A stretch of DNA of 40,844 bases from Opitutus sp. GAS368. GTDB taxonomy: Bacteria; Verrucomicrobiota; Verrucomicrobiia; Opitutales; Opitutaceae. Shown here piece by piece: positions 17,157-25,768 of the stretch (its first letter is position 1; each line of letters begins with the position of its first letter). A program made the position numbers and the translations under genes. Under the pieces are notes generated by a model that saw only the letters and a program-made list of their open reading frames with translations, was not told the DNA's origin and did not search any database. The stretch lies in the NCBI GenBank assembly GCA_945869845.1, contig CAMBRG010000018.1, positions 1 to 40,844 of the forward strand, in the 5' to 3' direction.

Positions 17157-18173
17157 ATTAGGCTCCACCGACAAGTCGTAACCTGCGGCTCTCTGGGTCC
17201 CGTCCACATCAGACCAAGCTGCAAATCCGATCATGCCTGCGTTGTCGCCCGTATGACGGGGAGCTGCGGCCAGAAACTCCAACCCCGCCTGGTCCGCCTC
17301 CGCCGACATCGCCCGACGCAAAGCTCCATTGTTCGCCACACCGCCGGAGAGCCCCAAGCTGCGCCACGGGCGCAAGGGCAGAGCGGCACGGGTCCGGCGG
17401 AGCAACGAATCAATCACCGCTTGTTGGTAGCTGGCACACAAATCAGGTAAGCCGGCAGTCACCTCGCCGACCGACATTTTCTCAAGGCGGTAGCGCAAGC
17501 TCGTCTTAAGTCCAGAAAAGCTAAACGATAACTCGCCGCGCAGTCCGTTGCCTTTCGGAAAATCAAAGGCGTCGGACCGCCCGCCCGTCGCGTATCGCTC
17601 GATTAACGGGCCGCCTGGATAGCCCAACCCGAGCAGCTTCGCGCCCTTATCAAGCGCCTCACCCGCCGCATCGTCTTTGGTGGCGGCCAAGACCGAGATT
17701 ACAAGCTCTTCGCCGATTTCGAACAGCAAGGTATTCCCCCCCGAAACGATCAAACCCAAGTGAGGTAAAAGCGCCTTCCTGCGCTGGGCAAAGTCATCGG
17801 GAGCAGCCGCGTGAATCCCAATGAAAGGCGACCAAGCGTGAGCCCTAAGATGATTCACGCCCACGAGAGGCACGCCCCACGCCAACGCCAAGGCCTTCGC
17901 CGCCGCCCCGCCCATAGCTAAGCACGCCGCCAATCCCGGGCCTTGCGTCACAGCAACCTTCGTAATCGCGGAAAACTCTTGGATGGCTTTGGCCTGCTCC
18001 AAGAGCGGCCCGAAGTTTTTCAGATGCTCCCGGGTCGCAAGGTCCGGCACGACTCCACCATGACGCTCGTGCAAAGCAATCTGGCTGTGGATCCATTCTC
18101 CGGCGATTCCCCTCTGCGGATCGAACAGCGCTACGGCCGACTCGTCACAAGAGCTTTCAAGCGCAAGTATCAC
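17142..18173 (-). CDS. tsaD: tRNA N6-adenosine threonylcarbamoyltransferase
   Basis: Transfers the threonylcarbamoyl group to A37 of ANN-decoding tRNAs, with TsaB and TsaE. The protein has the ASKHA-fold opening 'ILALESSCDESAVALF', the metal ligands H108 and H112 in 'VGVNHLRAHAW', 'GLIVSGGNTLL', 'KGAKLLGLGYPGGP' and the late 'LGLSGGVANNGALRRAM'. Length 343 is normal. It starts 3 bp after the ctpA stop, so both are in one operon. Confidence 0.96.
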   Translation of the reverse strand: MILALESSCDESAVALFDPQRGIAGEWIHSQIALHERHGGVVPDLATREHLKNFGPLLEQAKAIQEFSAITKVAVTQGPGLAACLAMGGAAAKALALAWGVPLVGVNHLRAHAWSPFIGIHAAAPDDFAQRRKALLPHLGLIVSGGNTLLFEIGEELVISVLAATKDDAAGEALDKGAKLLGLGYPGGPLIERYATGGRSDAFDFPKGNGLRGELSFSFSGLKTSLRYRLEKMSVGEVTAGLPDLCASYQQAVIDSLLRRTRAALPLRPWRSLGLSGGVANNGALRRAMSAEADQAGLEFLAAAPRHTGDNAGMIGFAAWSDVDGTQRAAGYDLSVEPNAPLA

Positions 18174-18176
18174 GGC

Positions 18177-19484
18177 TCAAAACCCCGATCGAGCCGAAGC
18201 GCTCCCAGCCGGTTGCGAAACACGATCGCCAAAAATTTTAACGGCGGAGAGCACATCGATTGCCGCATCCAACTGCCGATCCATTATAGGCTCAAACCCG
18301 AAGCGCTCCCGGAACTGAGACGGTTCAGACTGCTCCGGCCGAGCGCGTTGCAAACCAAGCTTACTATCCTCATCGGGCGTCATCACGACCTCCACGTGAG
18401 GAGTGATACCTTTTTCATGAATACTTACGCCACTTGGAGTAAAGTAGCGCGCGGTGGTCAATCGAAGGCCCTCCCCATTTTTCAATTTGAAAACCGATTG
18501 GACCGAACCTTTTCCAAACGAACGCTCCCCCACCACGACCGCCCTCCCTGTGTCCTTTAAAGCCCCAGTAACCACCTCTGCCGCACTGGCACTGCCGGAA
18601 TTGATCAAAACTGCGACCGGCATTTCCAACGGTGGTCCATCGATTTCAGATCGATAATCCTCCCGGTCCCCGGCTTTGCGCCCCTGGGTGTAAACCACCG
18701 TCTCCCCGTTCTTGAAGAACAACTCTGCAACTTCGACCGCAGCATCTAGCAAACCACCGGGATTGTTGCGCAGGTCCACCACCAAGCTTTCGACCCCTTG
18801 TTTAAGCAGAGCATCCAACGCCTTGGCGAATTGCTCTCCCGTGTGTTCGGAAAACTCAACAATCTGAATGTATCCGATTCCTGCGGCCAGCACGCGCCCT
18901 GCGCGCACACTTGCGGTTTTGATCACCTCTCGCACCAGCGTGAGATCGATCAGCTTTGGCTCATTTGTTCTTAACAGACCAATCGATACCTTCGTTTGCG
19001 GCTTACCCCTCAGCTGCCCAACCACCTCATCAATGGAAGAGCCGCGTTCCAGATTTTTGCCATCGATTTTCACGATTTCATCGCCCCGACGAATTCCCGC
19101 GCGTTCACCCGGCGTATCGGCAATCGGGGCAATCACCAAAATCTTCCCACCCCGGCTCTCTACCTGAATCCCAATACCGCCAAATTCCCCCAATAGTTCC
19201 TCTTCGAAATTCCGGCTGTCCTTCACCTCCATAAATTCCGAGTGGGGGTCGAGCGCCTCAGCCAAGCCATGCAAGGCCGAGGTCGTCAGGTCGGAATATC
19301 CCGCGATTTTTGCCTCGACGAAATTCTCGTTCACAATCTGCAGGACTTCCCGAAATCGAGCTGACGCCCGATCCACTTCGCGATTGGGCCAAAGGCTCCA
19401 CGCGTGGGCGAGTCTGGCTCCGACCAAAGCCATACCCAAGCCAAGCATGACGCCGGCAGCGAGCGTAAGAATCCGTTTGAACAT
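18177..19484 (-). CDS. ctpA: S41 family carboxy-terminal processing protease
   Basis: Periplasmic serine protease of the CtpA/Prc family that trims protein C-termini. With the start at 19484 (MFKRILTLAAGVMLGLG, 435 residues) it begins with one membrane anchor/signal segment. A PDZ domain follows ('GGIGIQVESRGGKILVIAPI..GDEIVKIDG'), then the protease domain with the catalytic serine in 'LINSGSASAAEVV' and the lysine in 'GERSFGKGSVQ'. A longer frame from 19625 would overlap the divergent gene and adds a non-typical N-terminus. Upstream of tsaD in one operon. Confidence 0.93.
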   Translation of the reverse strand: MFKRILTLAAGVMLGLGMALVGARLAHAWSLWPNREVDRASARFREVLQIVNENFVEAKIAGYSDLTTSALHGLAEALDPHSEFMEVKDSRNFEEELLGEFGGIGIQVESRGGKILVIAPIADTPGERAGIRRGDEIVKIDGKNLERGSSIDEVVGQLRGKPQTKVSIGLLRTNEPKLIDLTLVREVIKTASVRAGRVLAAGIGYIQIVEFSEHTGEQFAKALDALLKQGVESLVVDLRNNPGGLLDAAVEVAELFFKNGETVVYTQGRKAGDREDYRSEIDGPPLEMPVAVLINSGSASAAEVVTGALKDTGRAVVVGERSFGKGSVQSVFKLKNGEGLRLTTARYFTPSGVSIHEKGITPHVEVVMTPDEDSKLGLQRARPEQSEPSQFRERFGFEPIMDRQLDAAIDVLSAVKIFGDRVSQPAGSASARSGF

Positions 19485-19605
19485 CACGCCCACTGTGCGC
19501 AACGGTGTCAGTTTGTAAATGGGTTCATCCTTCCCTCCGCCGGCAAACGCAGTAACCGCCAAATTTGCAGCTGCCTTTCGATGCAAATCGGGTCCAAAAA
19601 ATCTC

Positions 19606-20517
19606 ATGAATTTTGCGCAGTTCATGGAACTTGCGCTCTACCATCCGGAGGTTGGCTACTATACCCGCCCAAGAATCCGTGTCGGCTACGGCGAGAAAAC
19701 CGACTTCTTTACTTCGAGTAGCAGCGGGAAGATTTTTGGCGAGCTGATCGCAGCCGCTTGTCTAAAACTTCTGGCCGGATCCGACCCTCAAAACTTTGAA
19801 TTTGTAGAGCTAGGGGCAGAAACGGAGCACGGTATCTTGGCCGGAGTTAGCCACCCATTCAGGTCAGCTCGGACCGTGCGCTTCGGAGAGCCTTGGAGCC
19901 TATCAGGATCGTGCGTCGTGTTTTCAAATGAACTGTTCGATGCGCAGCCTTTTCGCAGATTCGCCTACCGCCGTGGCGGATGGCGAGAGCTCGGCGTCGA
20001 GCTTCGCCTTCAGGACCTTTTTGAGGTAGAGCTGGATTCCACCCCGCCCGCGGATCTGCCGATTGAGGCCACCGAAGACTACCGAATCGACGCGCCTTTT
20101 GCGGCCGCCGATTTAGTCGACTCCATCTCAAGTGATCACTGGACCGGACTGTTTGTGGCGTGCGACTACGGCAAATCGTGGCCTGAAATCGCTCACAATA
20201 CGCCCGGCGGCACCGCCCGGGCATATTTTAATCACACCCAATCAAACCGCCTGCTCGAGCAAGCCGGAAACCAGGATCTGACCTGTCACATTTGCTGGGA
20301 TTGGCTATCTGATCGAATTCGGCGGCACAGATTCTCGATTCCTATCCTCGAATCACAAGAAGCATTCCTCGTTCGCCATGCAGGCGTGACGATCGCCGCG
20401 ATTTCGTCAGAGGAAGCCCTTCGAATGAGTCAGCGCAAACTCGCCTTAATGCAGCTCCTGCATCCTTCCCATCTTGGCCAGAAATTCCAAGTGCTGCACG
20501 CATTTCGGGCTCCATAA
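19606..20517 (+). CDS. MidA/NDUFAF7-like class I SAM methyltransferase family protein
   Basis: About 303 residues from the ATG at 19606 (MNFAQFMELALYHPEVGYYT). The opening block and 'DFFTSSSSGKIFGELIA' are the hallmark of the DUF185 family (NDUFAF7/MidA), whose mitochondrial member methylates an arginine of complex I. 'VVFSNELFDAQPFRRF' is the second conserved block. The expected glycine-rich SAM loop (E-x-G-x-G-x-G) reads 'VELGAETEHG', so SAM binding may be altered. The gene diverges from ctpA with a short shared upstream region, and sits 99 bp before rpmB. The target protein is unknown. Confidence 0.82.
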   Translation: MNFAQFMELALYHPEVGYYTRPRIRVGYGEKTDFFTSSSSGKIFGELIAAACLKLLAGSDPQNFEFVELGAETEHGILAGVSHPFRSARTVRFGEPWSLSGSCVVFSNELFDAQPFRRFAYRRGGWRELGVELRLQDLFEVELDSTPPADLPIEATEDYRIDAPFAAADLVDSISSDHWTGLFVACDYGKSWPEIAHNTPGGTARAYFNHTQSNRLLEQAGNQDLTCHICWDWLSDRIRRHRFSIPILESQEAFLVRHAGVTIAAISSEEALRMSQRKLALMQLLHPSHLGQKFQVLHAFRAP

Positions 20518-20616
20518 ATGGGAAAAATAAAATTCTGTGGCCCGACGAACAAGTTTCAACTTGCTTCGCCCCACGGACGATCCTTTAACCTCTACCTTTA
20601 ACCAATCTAAACCACC

Positions 20617-20847
20617 ATGGCCAGAATCTGTGCAATTACCGGAAAACGCCCCGTCAAGGGCAGCATTATCCACCGAAAAGGTCAGTCTAAGAAGAGCGGA
20701 GGTATCGGCACGCACGTGACAAGTATCACGAAGCGTAAGTTCCGCCCCAATCTTCAACGAATCAGGGTCAAGCTCCCCGGCGGCGGAACGAAACGCATGT
20801 TGGTTTCGGTCAAGGCGATCAAAGCCGGAATGGTTGAGAAGGCTTGA
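20617..20847 (+). CDS. rpmB: 50S ribosomal protein L28
   Basis: Ribosomal large-subunit protein of 76 residues. It begins MARICAITGKRPVKGSIIHR, and has the central 'KRKFRPNLQRIRVKLPGG' and the C-terminal 'MLVSVKAIKAGMVEKA' of L28. It is not followed by rpmG; a strong terminator comes 23 bp after the stop, so the gene is monocistronic or the end of the unit. Confidence 0.97.
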   Translation: MARICAITGKRPVKGSIIHRKGQSKKSGGIGTHVTSITKRKFRPNLQRIRVKLPGGGTKRMLVSVKAIKAGMVEKA

Positions 20848-20870
20848 TTCTTTTCTAAGTTCATCGAGTT

Positions 20871-20900
20871 AAAACCGCCGCCCAAAAGCGGCGGTTTTTT
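20871..20900 (+). terminator. Intrinsic terminator of rpmB
   Basis: Perfect stem CCGCCGC (20875-20881) / GCGGCGG (20888-20894) extended by AAAA/TTTT, loop CCAAAA, ending in six T. Textbook rho-independent terminator. Confidence 0.95.
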
Positions 20901-21150
20901 ATTTCTCTAGGCAATTTCACCACGGATTCGGAATCCCGAAAAAAGTCGCTGATCCTAGAGCCGGCAGTTGCACCACGAATCGACCCGAATGGACCCTGAT
21001 CCCAAACAGCTGGGGGCAGCGAACGACTCACCCACGAGCTGAAGCCGGTTCCCCGGCTTTATCCGGGTTAATTCGAGTGCAGCCTTGGTTAATTAATAAA
21101 TCGGGAGGGTTGGGCTGCAGCGGATTCAAAGTTGATCGCCGGCAGAAAGA
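20901..21150. other. Intergenic region between rpmB and fabF
   Basis: About 250 bp with no supported gene. The only structure seen is a perfect 7-bp hairpin AAGCCGG (21042-21048) / CCGGCTT (21053-21059) with loop TTCC, possibly a weak terminator for the minus-strand fab operon. Confidence 0.4.
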
Positions 21151-22401
21151 CTAAATCGCGCGAAACACTATCGCCGCATTTTGACCGCCAAAACCCAGAT
21201 TGTTACTCAAAACTACCCGCACGCTTGCCCGGCGGGCGACGTTGGGGACGTAATCTAAATCGCAATCCGGATCGGGCTCCTCGAGATTGATCGTCGGAGC
21301 GATCATCCCCGTTTGAATCGTCTTAACCGCAATAACCGACTCGATTCCACCGGCCGCCCCTAGCAAATGACCGGTCATCGACTTTGTCGAACTGATGGCA
21401 ACCCGCCGAGCATGGTCCCCAAATACCCGCTTGATGGACATGGTCTCAAATTTATCATTGTAGGGGGTCGAAGTCCCGTGAGCGTTGATATAATCCACTT
21501 GCTCCGGTAGCACCCCGCCGCTGGCGAGCGCACGCCGCATCGCTAGGGACAAGCCTTTACCGTCCGGGTCCGGCGATGTGATATGGTAAGCATCACACGA
21601 TGCCGCATAACCGATGAGTTCACAATAAATGCGCGCTCCACGAGCTTGCGCATGCTCTAATGATTCAAGAACGAGGACCCCAGAACCCTCACCCATAACA
21701 AATCCGTCGCGGGTCACATCAAACGGACGGCACGCCCTGCGTGGTTCGGCATTTCGCGTGCTCATCGCCTTCATTGAGCAAAAACTGGCGTAAGAAAAAG
21801 GCGTTATGGCGGCTTCACTTCCGCCTGCAACCATCACATCAGCGTCCCCGCGGCGGATCGTGTGAGCCGCCTCGCCAATCGAGTGCGTGCCCGTAGCGCA
21901 CGCCGACACGATCCCGAAGCTTGGACCGCGCGCCCCGAGATCTATCGCCACCAACCCCGCGCACATATTGCCGATCAGTGATGGAATCGTAAACGGCGAG
22001 ACCTTACGCGGCCCGCGTTCAGCGAGGACGCGGAGTTGAGATTCATAGGTGAACATTCCGCCAATTCCCGATCCTATGATCACACCAACCAGATCGCCGT
22101 CCTCCTTGGTCATATCCAATCCGGCATCTTTAACTGCCTGCCTCGCGGCAACGTAACCAAAATGAGTGTATCGATCATTCCGTCGAGCTTCCTTCGGATC
22201 CATATGCTGGGCCGCCTCCCAGTCCTTGACTTCCGCTCCAATCTGCGAAGCAAATTGACCCGGATCAAAGAGCGTCACGCGGTCGATCCCAGATCGGCCG
22301 GATACGAGCGAGTCCCAGAACGAGTTTACGTCGTGGCCGATCGAAGTGACCGCGCCCAATCCCGTTACGACAACTCGGCGTGATCGCGAAAACGTGTCCA
22401 T
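21151..22401 (-). CDS. fabF: 3-oxoacyl-ACP synthase II
   Basis: Condensing enzyme that elongates acyl-ACP with malonyl-ACP in type II fatty-acid synthesis. The protein (416 residues) shows 'RRVVVTGLGAVTSIGHDV' at the N-terminus, the nucleophile C168 in 'IVSACATGTHSIGEA', the two histidines in 'YINAHGTSTPYND' and 'KSMTGHLLGAAGG', and 'NNLGFGGQNAA' at the end. It is the last gene of fabG-acpP-fabF, but an intrinsic terminator lies between acpP and fabF, so its level may be set by read-through or its own promoter. Confidence 0.97.
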   Translation of the reverse strand: MDTFSRSRRVVVTGLGAVTSIGHDVNSFWDSLVSGRSGIDRVTLFDPGQFASQIGAEVKDWEAAQHMDPKEARRNDRYTHFGYVAARQAVKDAGLDMTKEDGDLVGVIIGSGIGGMFTYESQLRVLAERGPRKVSPFTIPSLIGNMCAGLVAIDLGARGPSFGIVSACATGTHSIGEAAHTIRRGDADVMVAGGSEAAITPFSYASFCSMKAMSTRNAEPRRACRPFDVTRDGFVMGEGSGVLVLESLEHAQARGARIYCELIGYAASCDAYHITSPDPDGKGLSLAMRRALASGGVLPEQVDYINAHGTSTPYNDKFETMSIKRVFGDHARRVAISSTKSMTGHLLGAAGGIESVIAVKTIQTGMIAPTINLEEPDPDCDLDYVPNVARRASVRVVLSNNLGFGGQNAAIVFRAI

Positions 22402-22433
22402 GCTTTGAAAAACCCGATAAAGGCCAATTCAGG

Positions 22434-22486
22434 AAAAAAAAAAGGCGTTCCGCCTACAATTTCCTAAAGGAAACAGACGGAACGCC
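22434..22486 (-). terminator. Intrinsic terminator between acpP and fabF
   Basis: On the minus strand GGCGTTCCG (22478-22486) pairs with CGGAACGCC (22444-22452), with an inner hairpin TTCCT..AGGAA (22461-22472), and is followed by ten T. It would attenuate acpP transcription before fabF, allowing far more acyl carrier protein than synthase to be made. Confidence 0.9.
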
Positions 22487-22508
22487 AAAAATTTGGGATG
22501 ATCAGAAA

Positions 22509-22772
22509 CTAAACCGAACCCGCCTTGGCTTTGATGTAATCGATGACTTGACCGACCGTTTGCAGTTTTTCCGCATCCGATTCGGGAATCTCACCTTTGA
22601 TTTCGTCCTTAAATTCCTCCTCGAAAGCCATAATCAACTCGACGGTGTCGAGTGAGTCGGCTCCTAGGTCATCTAGGAATGAGGCGGTCGCCGTGATCTG
22701 CTCTTCATTTACGTTGAGCTGATTCACGATGATCTCTTTGACGCGTTGTTCGATGGTTTTTTGATCAGCCAT
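22509..22772 (-). CDS. acpP: Acyl carrier protein
   Basis: Small acidic carrier (87 residues) that holds the growing acyl chain on 4'-phosphopantetheine. The attachment serine is S40 in '[11 protein letters not shown]', with the usual helix II '[12 protein letters not shown]'. The ATG at 22772 ([15 protein letters not shown]) is preferred over a GTG at 22805 next to the fabG stop. Gap to fabG is 29 bp. Followed by an intrinsic terminator. Confidence 0.96.
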   Translation of the reverse strand: MADQKTIEQRVKEIIVNQLNVNEEQITATASFLDDLGADSLDTVELIMAFEEEFKDEIKGEIPESDAEKLQTVGQVIDYIKAKAGSV

Positions 22773-22801
22773 TGGAGCAGAAATTGGATTAGGGGAAGGC
22801 T

Positions 22802-23554
22802 TCACATCGCCATGCCGCCGTCAACGGCAAAAACTTGCCCGGTGACGTAAGCCGCCTCTTCAGAGCAAAGAAAGGCCGTCGCTGCGGCAATATCAGCCGA
22901 CTCCCCGAATCGCTTCAACGGCACTGCTTCGAGAATTTTCGCCGCAACCTCGGGGTTGTTCACAAACTCAGTGGTCATATCCGTCTTTATAAAGCCAGGC
23001 GCGACGGCGTTCACCGTTATGTTTCGGCCGGCGAATTCACGGGCCAATGACTTTGTAAGTCCAATCATCCCGGCTTTGGCCGCGGAGTAATTCGCTTGCC
23101 CTGCATTCCCCAGAATTCCGCTAACGGAGGTGATGTTTACGATCCGCCCCCAGCGGGCGCGGGTCATGGGTCGAGCCAGATGTTTCGTCCAATGAAAACA
23201 GCTGGAGAGGTTGGTTGAAATGACATCGTTCCAATCGCCTTCGCCCATTCTGAACAGGAGACCGTCGCGGGTGATGCCTGCATTGTTTACCAAAATATCG
23301 ATCAGCGGGTATGCCTTCAACAGCTCCTCCGAAGCCTTGGCGACGGCCGCACCATCTGCGACATCGACCGCACATGCGCTCGCCTTGCCGCCGGCAGCCA
23401 CGATTCCCGCTGCCGTTGCCCCGCAAGACTCGGCCGACTTGGAAACGCAGATGACCATCACGCCACTACGGGCAAGGGTCTCGGCGATGGCTTTGCCGAT
23501 TCCACGGCCAGCTCCAGTTACAAGCGCTGTTCGATTTTTGAACGTCAAATTCAT
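22802..23554 (-). CDS. fabG: 3-oxoacyl-ACP reductase
   Basis: NADPH-dependent SDR that reduces 3-oxoacyl-ACP to 3-hydroxyacyl-ACP. Seen: TGAGRGIG (13-20), NNAG (90-93), catalytic S143, Y156 and K160 in '[13 protein letters not shown]', and '[10 protein letters not shown]'. Length 250. First gene of the fabG-acpP-fabF cluster, which fixes its role against the many other SDR proteins. Confidence 0.96.
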   Translation of the reverse strand: MNLTFKNRTALVTGAGRGIGKAIAETLARSGVMVICVSKSAESCGATAAGIVAAGGKASACAVDVADGAAVAKASEELLKAYPLIDILVNNAGITRDGLLFRMGEGDWNDVISTNLSSCFHWTKHLARPMTRARWGRIVNITSVSGILGNAGQANYSAAKAGMIGLTKSLAREFAGRNITVNAVAPGFIKTDMTTEFVNNPEVAAKILEAVPLKRFGESADIAAATAFLCSEEAAYVTGQVFAVDGGMAM

Positions 23555-23665
23555 GCGGGAGGAAAGCTGAAGAATCCTTCCACCGAGTAGCGAGGCGAAA
23601 ATCGTCCATCAAACAGCGTGGAAACGCAGGTTCGAGCATGGCCGCCCGCGGCAACCGTCGATGAA

Positions 23666-24835
23666 TCAGTAAACGTCCCGTTGATAGCGTTTATCTTTTT
23701 TCAATTGCTTCACGAAATCCACCGCCGAAGCAGGAGTCATCCCGCCTTGGGAGGCTGCAATCTCATGGAGCGCCTGATCCACATCCTTGGCCATTCGCTT
23801 CGCATCTCCGCACACGAAAAAGTACGCCCCGCCTTGCAACCACTGCCAAAGTTCGCTGGCGCTCTGCCGCATACGATCTTGCACATAGATTTTTTCCGGC
23901 TGATCCCGCGAAAACGCCGTGTCTAAACGCGTGAGCTGACCCCGTTCAAGGTAAGCGCGCCATTCTGCTTCGTAGAGAAAATCGGTGGCGCATTTTTGGT
24001 CGCCGAAGAACAACCAATTTCGGCCGGTCGCCCCCGCCTCCACGCGATCCTGCAGAAACGCCCGGAATGGTGCGATCCCCGTGCCCGGCCCAATCATGAT
24101 GCAATCTTTTGAACCATCTTCCGGAGGGCCGAAGTGCGAGTTCGAAACAAAAACAGGAATCGAGGTTTCTCGCAGTCGAACGCGGTCGGCGAGGAAACTG
24201 GAGCACACGCCCACCCGATCTCGCCCATTCGTCTCGTAACGCACCGCCGCGACCGTCAAGTGGATCTCCGTCGGATGAACCCGCGGCGAGGAGGCAATTG
24301 AATAGAGTCTGGGCATCAGACGGCGCTGGTGGTCCACCAATTCTTGCGCAGTCAGTCGCGCGCTGGAAAATTCAGTGAGTAGGTCAACAAAATGACGTTC
24401 GGCGAGAAACGCGGCGAGAGCCTCTTTCGAGTCCGGTTCCAGTAACTGGGATAGCCGCGCCTTCTGGTCAGGTGCCGTCGCTTTTGCCGCCAGAGTTTCG
24501 ATCATCTTTCGGGTTGGCCCCGCTAGAGCCAATTTCGAAAACAGAACATCCCGCAAAGCCTGCGGCGCCGGTAACTTTAGGGCCGGCGGCGCGACCAACT
24601 CATCCCCTGTCGCGCCAAGACAGCGCAAAATTTCCTCGACCTCCTCCGGGCGGTTGGTCGCAAACACGCCTAAAGAGTCTCCCGCCTTGTAGCGCAGATC
24701 CTGCTTGGAAAAATCCACGACGATATGTCGGGTCTCTTTCGCCGAACCTTGCCGATTCAAGACGTAATTATCGGTGATGACCGCCGAGCAGGGGTTATCT
24801 TTGGTGTAAGGAGAGTCCTTCGCGTTGGTCGACAT
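23666..24835 (-). CDS. CysJ-like NADPH-dependent FAD reductase without flavodoxin domain
   Basis: Resembles the reductase half of sulfite reductase flavoprotein (CysJ) and other diflavin reductases. It has 389 residues: an FAD-binding barrel with 'RLYSIASSPR' (FAD contact), the 'GVCSSFLADR' block, the NADPH pyrophosphate loop 'GPGTGIAPFRAFLQDR', 'WLFFGDQKCATDFLY', 'YVQDRM' and the terminal 'FVCGDAKRMAKDV' plus final aromatic residue Y389. The N-terminal FMN flavodoxin domain of CysJ is missing, so electrons must leave through a separate flavodoxin or directly to a partner. No sulfite reductase hemoprotein gene is in the window. It lies 111 bp before fabG, same strand. Confidence 0.85.
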   Translation of the reverse strand: MSTNAKDSPYTKDNPCSAVITDNYVLNRQGSAKETRHIVVDFSKQDLRYKAGDSLGVFATNRPEEVEEILRCLGATGDELVAPPALKLPAPQALRDVLFSKLALAGPTRKMIETLAAKATAPDQKARLSQLLEPDSKEALAAFLAERHFVDLLTEFSSARLTAQELVDHQRRLMPRLYSIASSPRVHPTEIHLTVAAVRYETNGRDRVGVCSSFLADRVRLRETSIPVFVSNSHFGPPEDGSKDCIMIGPGTGIAPFRAFLQDRVEAGATGRNWLFFGDQKCATDFLYEAEWRAYLERGQLTRLDTAFSRDQPEKIYVQDRMRQSASELWQWLQGGAYFFVCGDAKRMAKDVDQALHEIAASQGGMTPASAVDFVKQLKKDKRYQRDVY

Positions 24836-24857
24836 TTTGGCGGAATAGAAAGCAAAG

Positions 24858-24898
24858 CGCCGTTTGAACAGGCAAGTTGCTTCGCAAAGAAAACGGCG
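24858..24898. other. Inverted repeat in divergent cysJ-like/rluB intergenic region
   Basis: Perfect 8-bp inverted repeat CGCCGTTT (24858-24865) / AAACGGCG (24891-24898) between two divergently transcribed genes. It could be a hairpin in a leader or a regulator site; nothing in the sequence decides. Confidence 0.35.
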
Positions 24899-24952
24899 GG
24901 CCGGTGCTCAGGCTTGCAGCAGCTTCGAAATTACAGCCCACTCCGTCGAACC

Positions 24953-25768
24953 ATGAGCGCCGAATCTATCCGACTGCAAAAATTCTTGGCCGAAGCCGGC
25001 GTGTGCTCGCGCCGTGCCGCCGAGGCTCTCATCGCGCAAAAGGAGGTGTGGGTCAACGGCCAGGCCGCTACCCTGGGGCAGAAAGTCACCCTCGGCGTCG
25101 ACAAAATCACGGTCAGCGGAAAGCCCGTGCGACCGGTTGCGCAAGAGTTGATGACGTTGGCCGTCCATAAACCCCGTGGACTGGTTTGCTCAAACGACGA
25201 CCCGCACAATCCCGAAACCGTTTTTTCGATGCTCCCGCGCGAACTCTCGCATTTGCGTTTTTTTTGCGCCGGACGGCTCGACAAGGACAGCGAGGGATTG
25301 GTGATTCTTACGACGGATGGCGAACTCGCCCATCGCTTGATGCACCCTTCGACCGTGGTGGTGAAGCGATATCTGGTGGTGCTAAAGCAACCATTCCCCT
25401 CTGCCCGCCTGCCCTTGTTGATTAAAGGAATCGTAATCGAAGGGGAACGCTTGAAAGTTGAGCGAGCAGCCCTGGTGAACGCAGGCGTGGGAGGCACGGC
25501 CCCCAATCTTGATGTTCACATGCACCACGGCAAGAAGCGGGAAATTCGCCTGCTCTTCACCACGCTCGGCTACGATGTTAAGCGGCTCAAGCGCTACCAG
25601 ATCGGAGCGCTGCAGTTAAAAGGTATTCCGATGGGTGCCGGGAAAAAGCTTTCGAGCCGTGACGTCGGGATGTTGTTTCACTCACCCGCCACGCCCAAGG
25701 CACCCTTTCAGGCTACACTGAATAAATCCCCCCGAACCGTTAAACCTGTTTCTATCGATGAAGTTTAA
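24953..25768 (+). CDS. rluB: rRNA pseudouridine synthase (RluB/RsuA family)
   Basis: Isomerises a uridine of ribosomal RNA. From the ATG at 24953 (271 residues) it has an S4 RNA-binding domain (IRLQKFLAEAGVCSRRAAEALI.., 6-50) and the pseudouridine synthase domain with catalytic D110 in 'GRLDKDSEGLVILTTDG', then 'HRLMHPS' and 'GKKREIRLLF'. RluB (23S) and RsuA (16S) share this layout; RluB is the usual member outside enterics. The last 11 bp overlap the next gene. Confidence 0.93.
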   Translation: MSAESIRLQKFLAEAGVCSRRAAEALIAQKEVWVNGQAATLGQKVTLGVDKITVSGKPVRPVAQELMTLAVHKPRGLVCSNDDPHNPETVFSMLPRELSHLRFFCAGRLDKDSEGLVILTTDGELAHRLMHPSTVVVKRYLVVLKQPFPSARLPLLIKGIVIEGERLKVERAALVNAGVGGTAPNLDVHMHHGKKREIRLLFTTLGYDVKRLKRYQIGALQLKGIPMGAGKKLSSRDVGMLFHSPATPKAPFQATLNKSPRTVKPVSIDEV

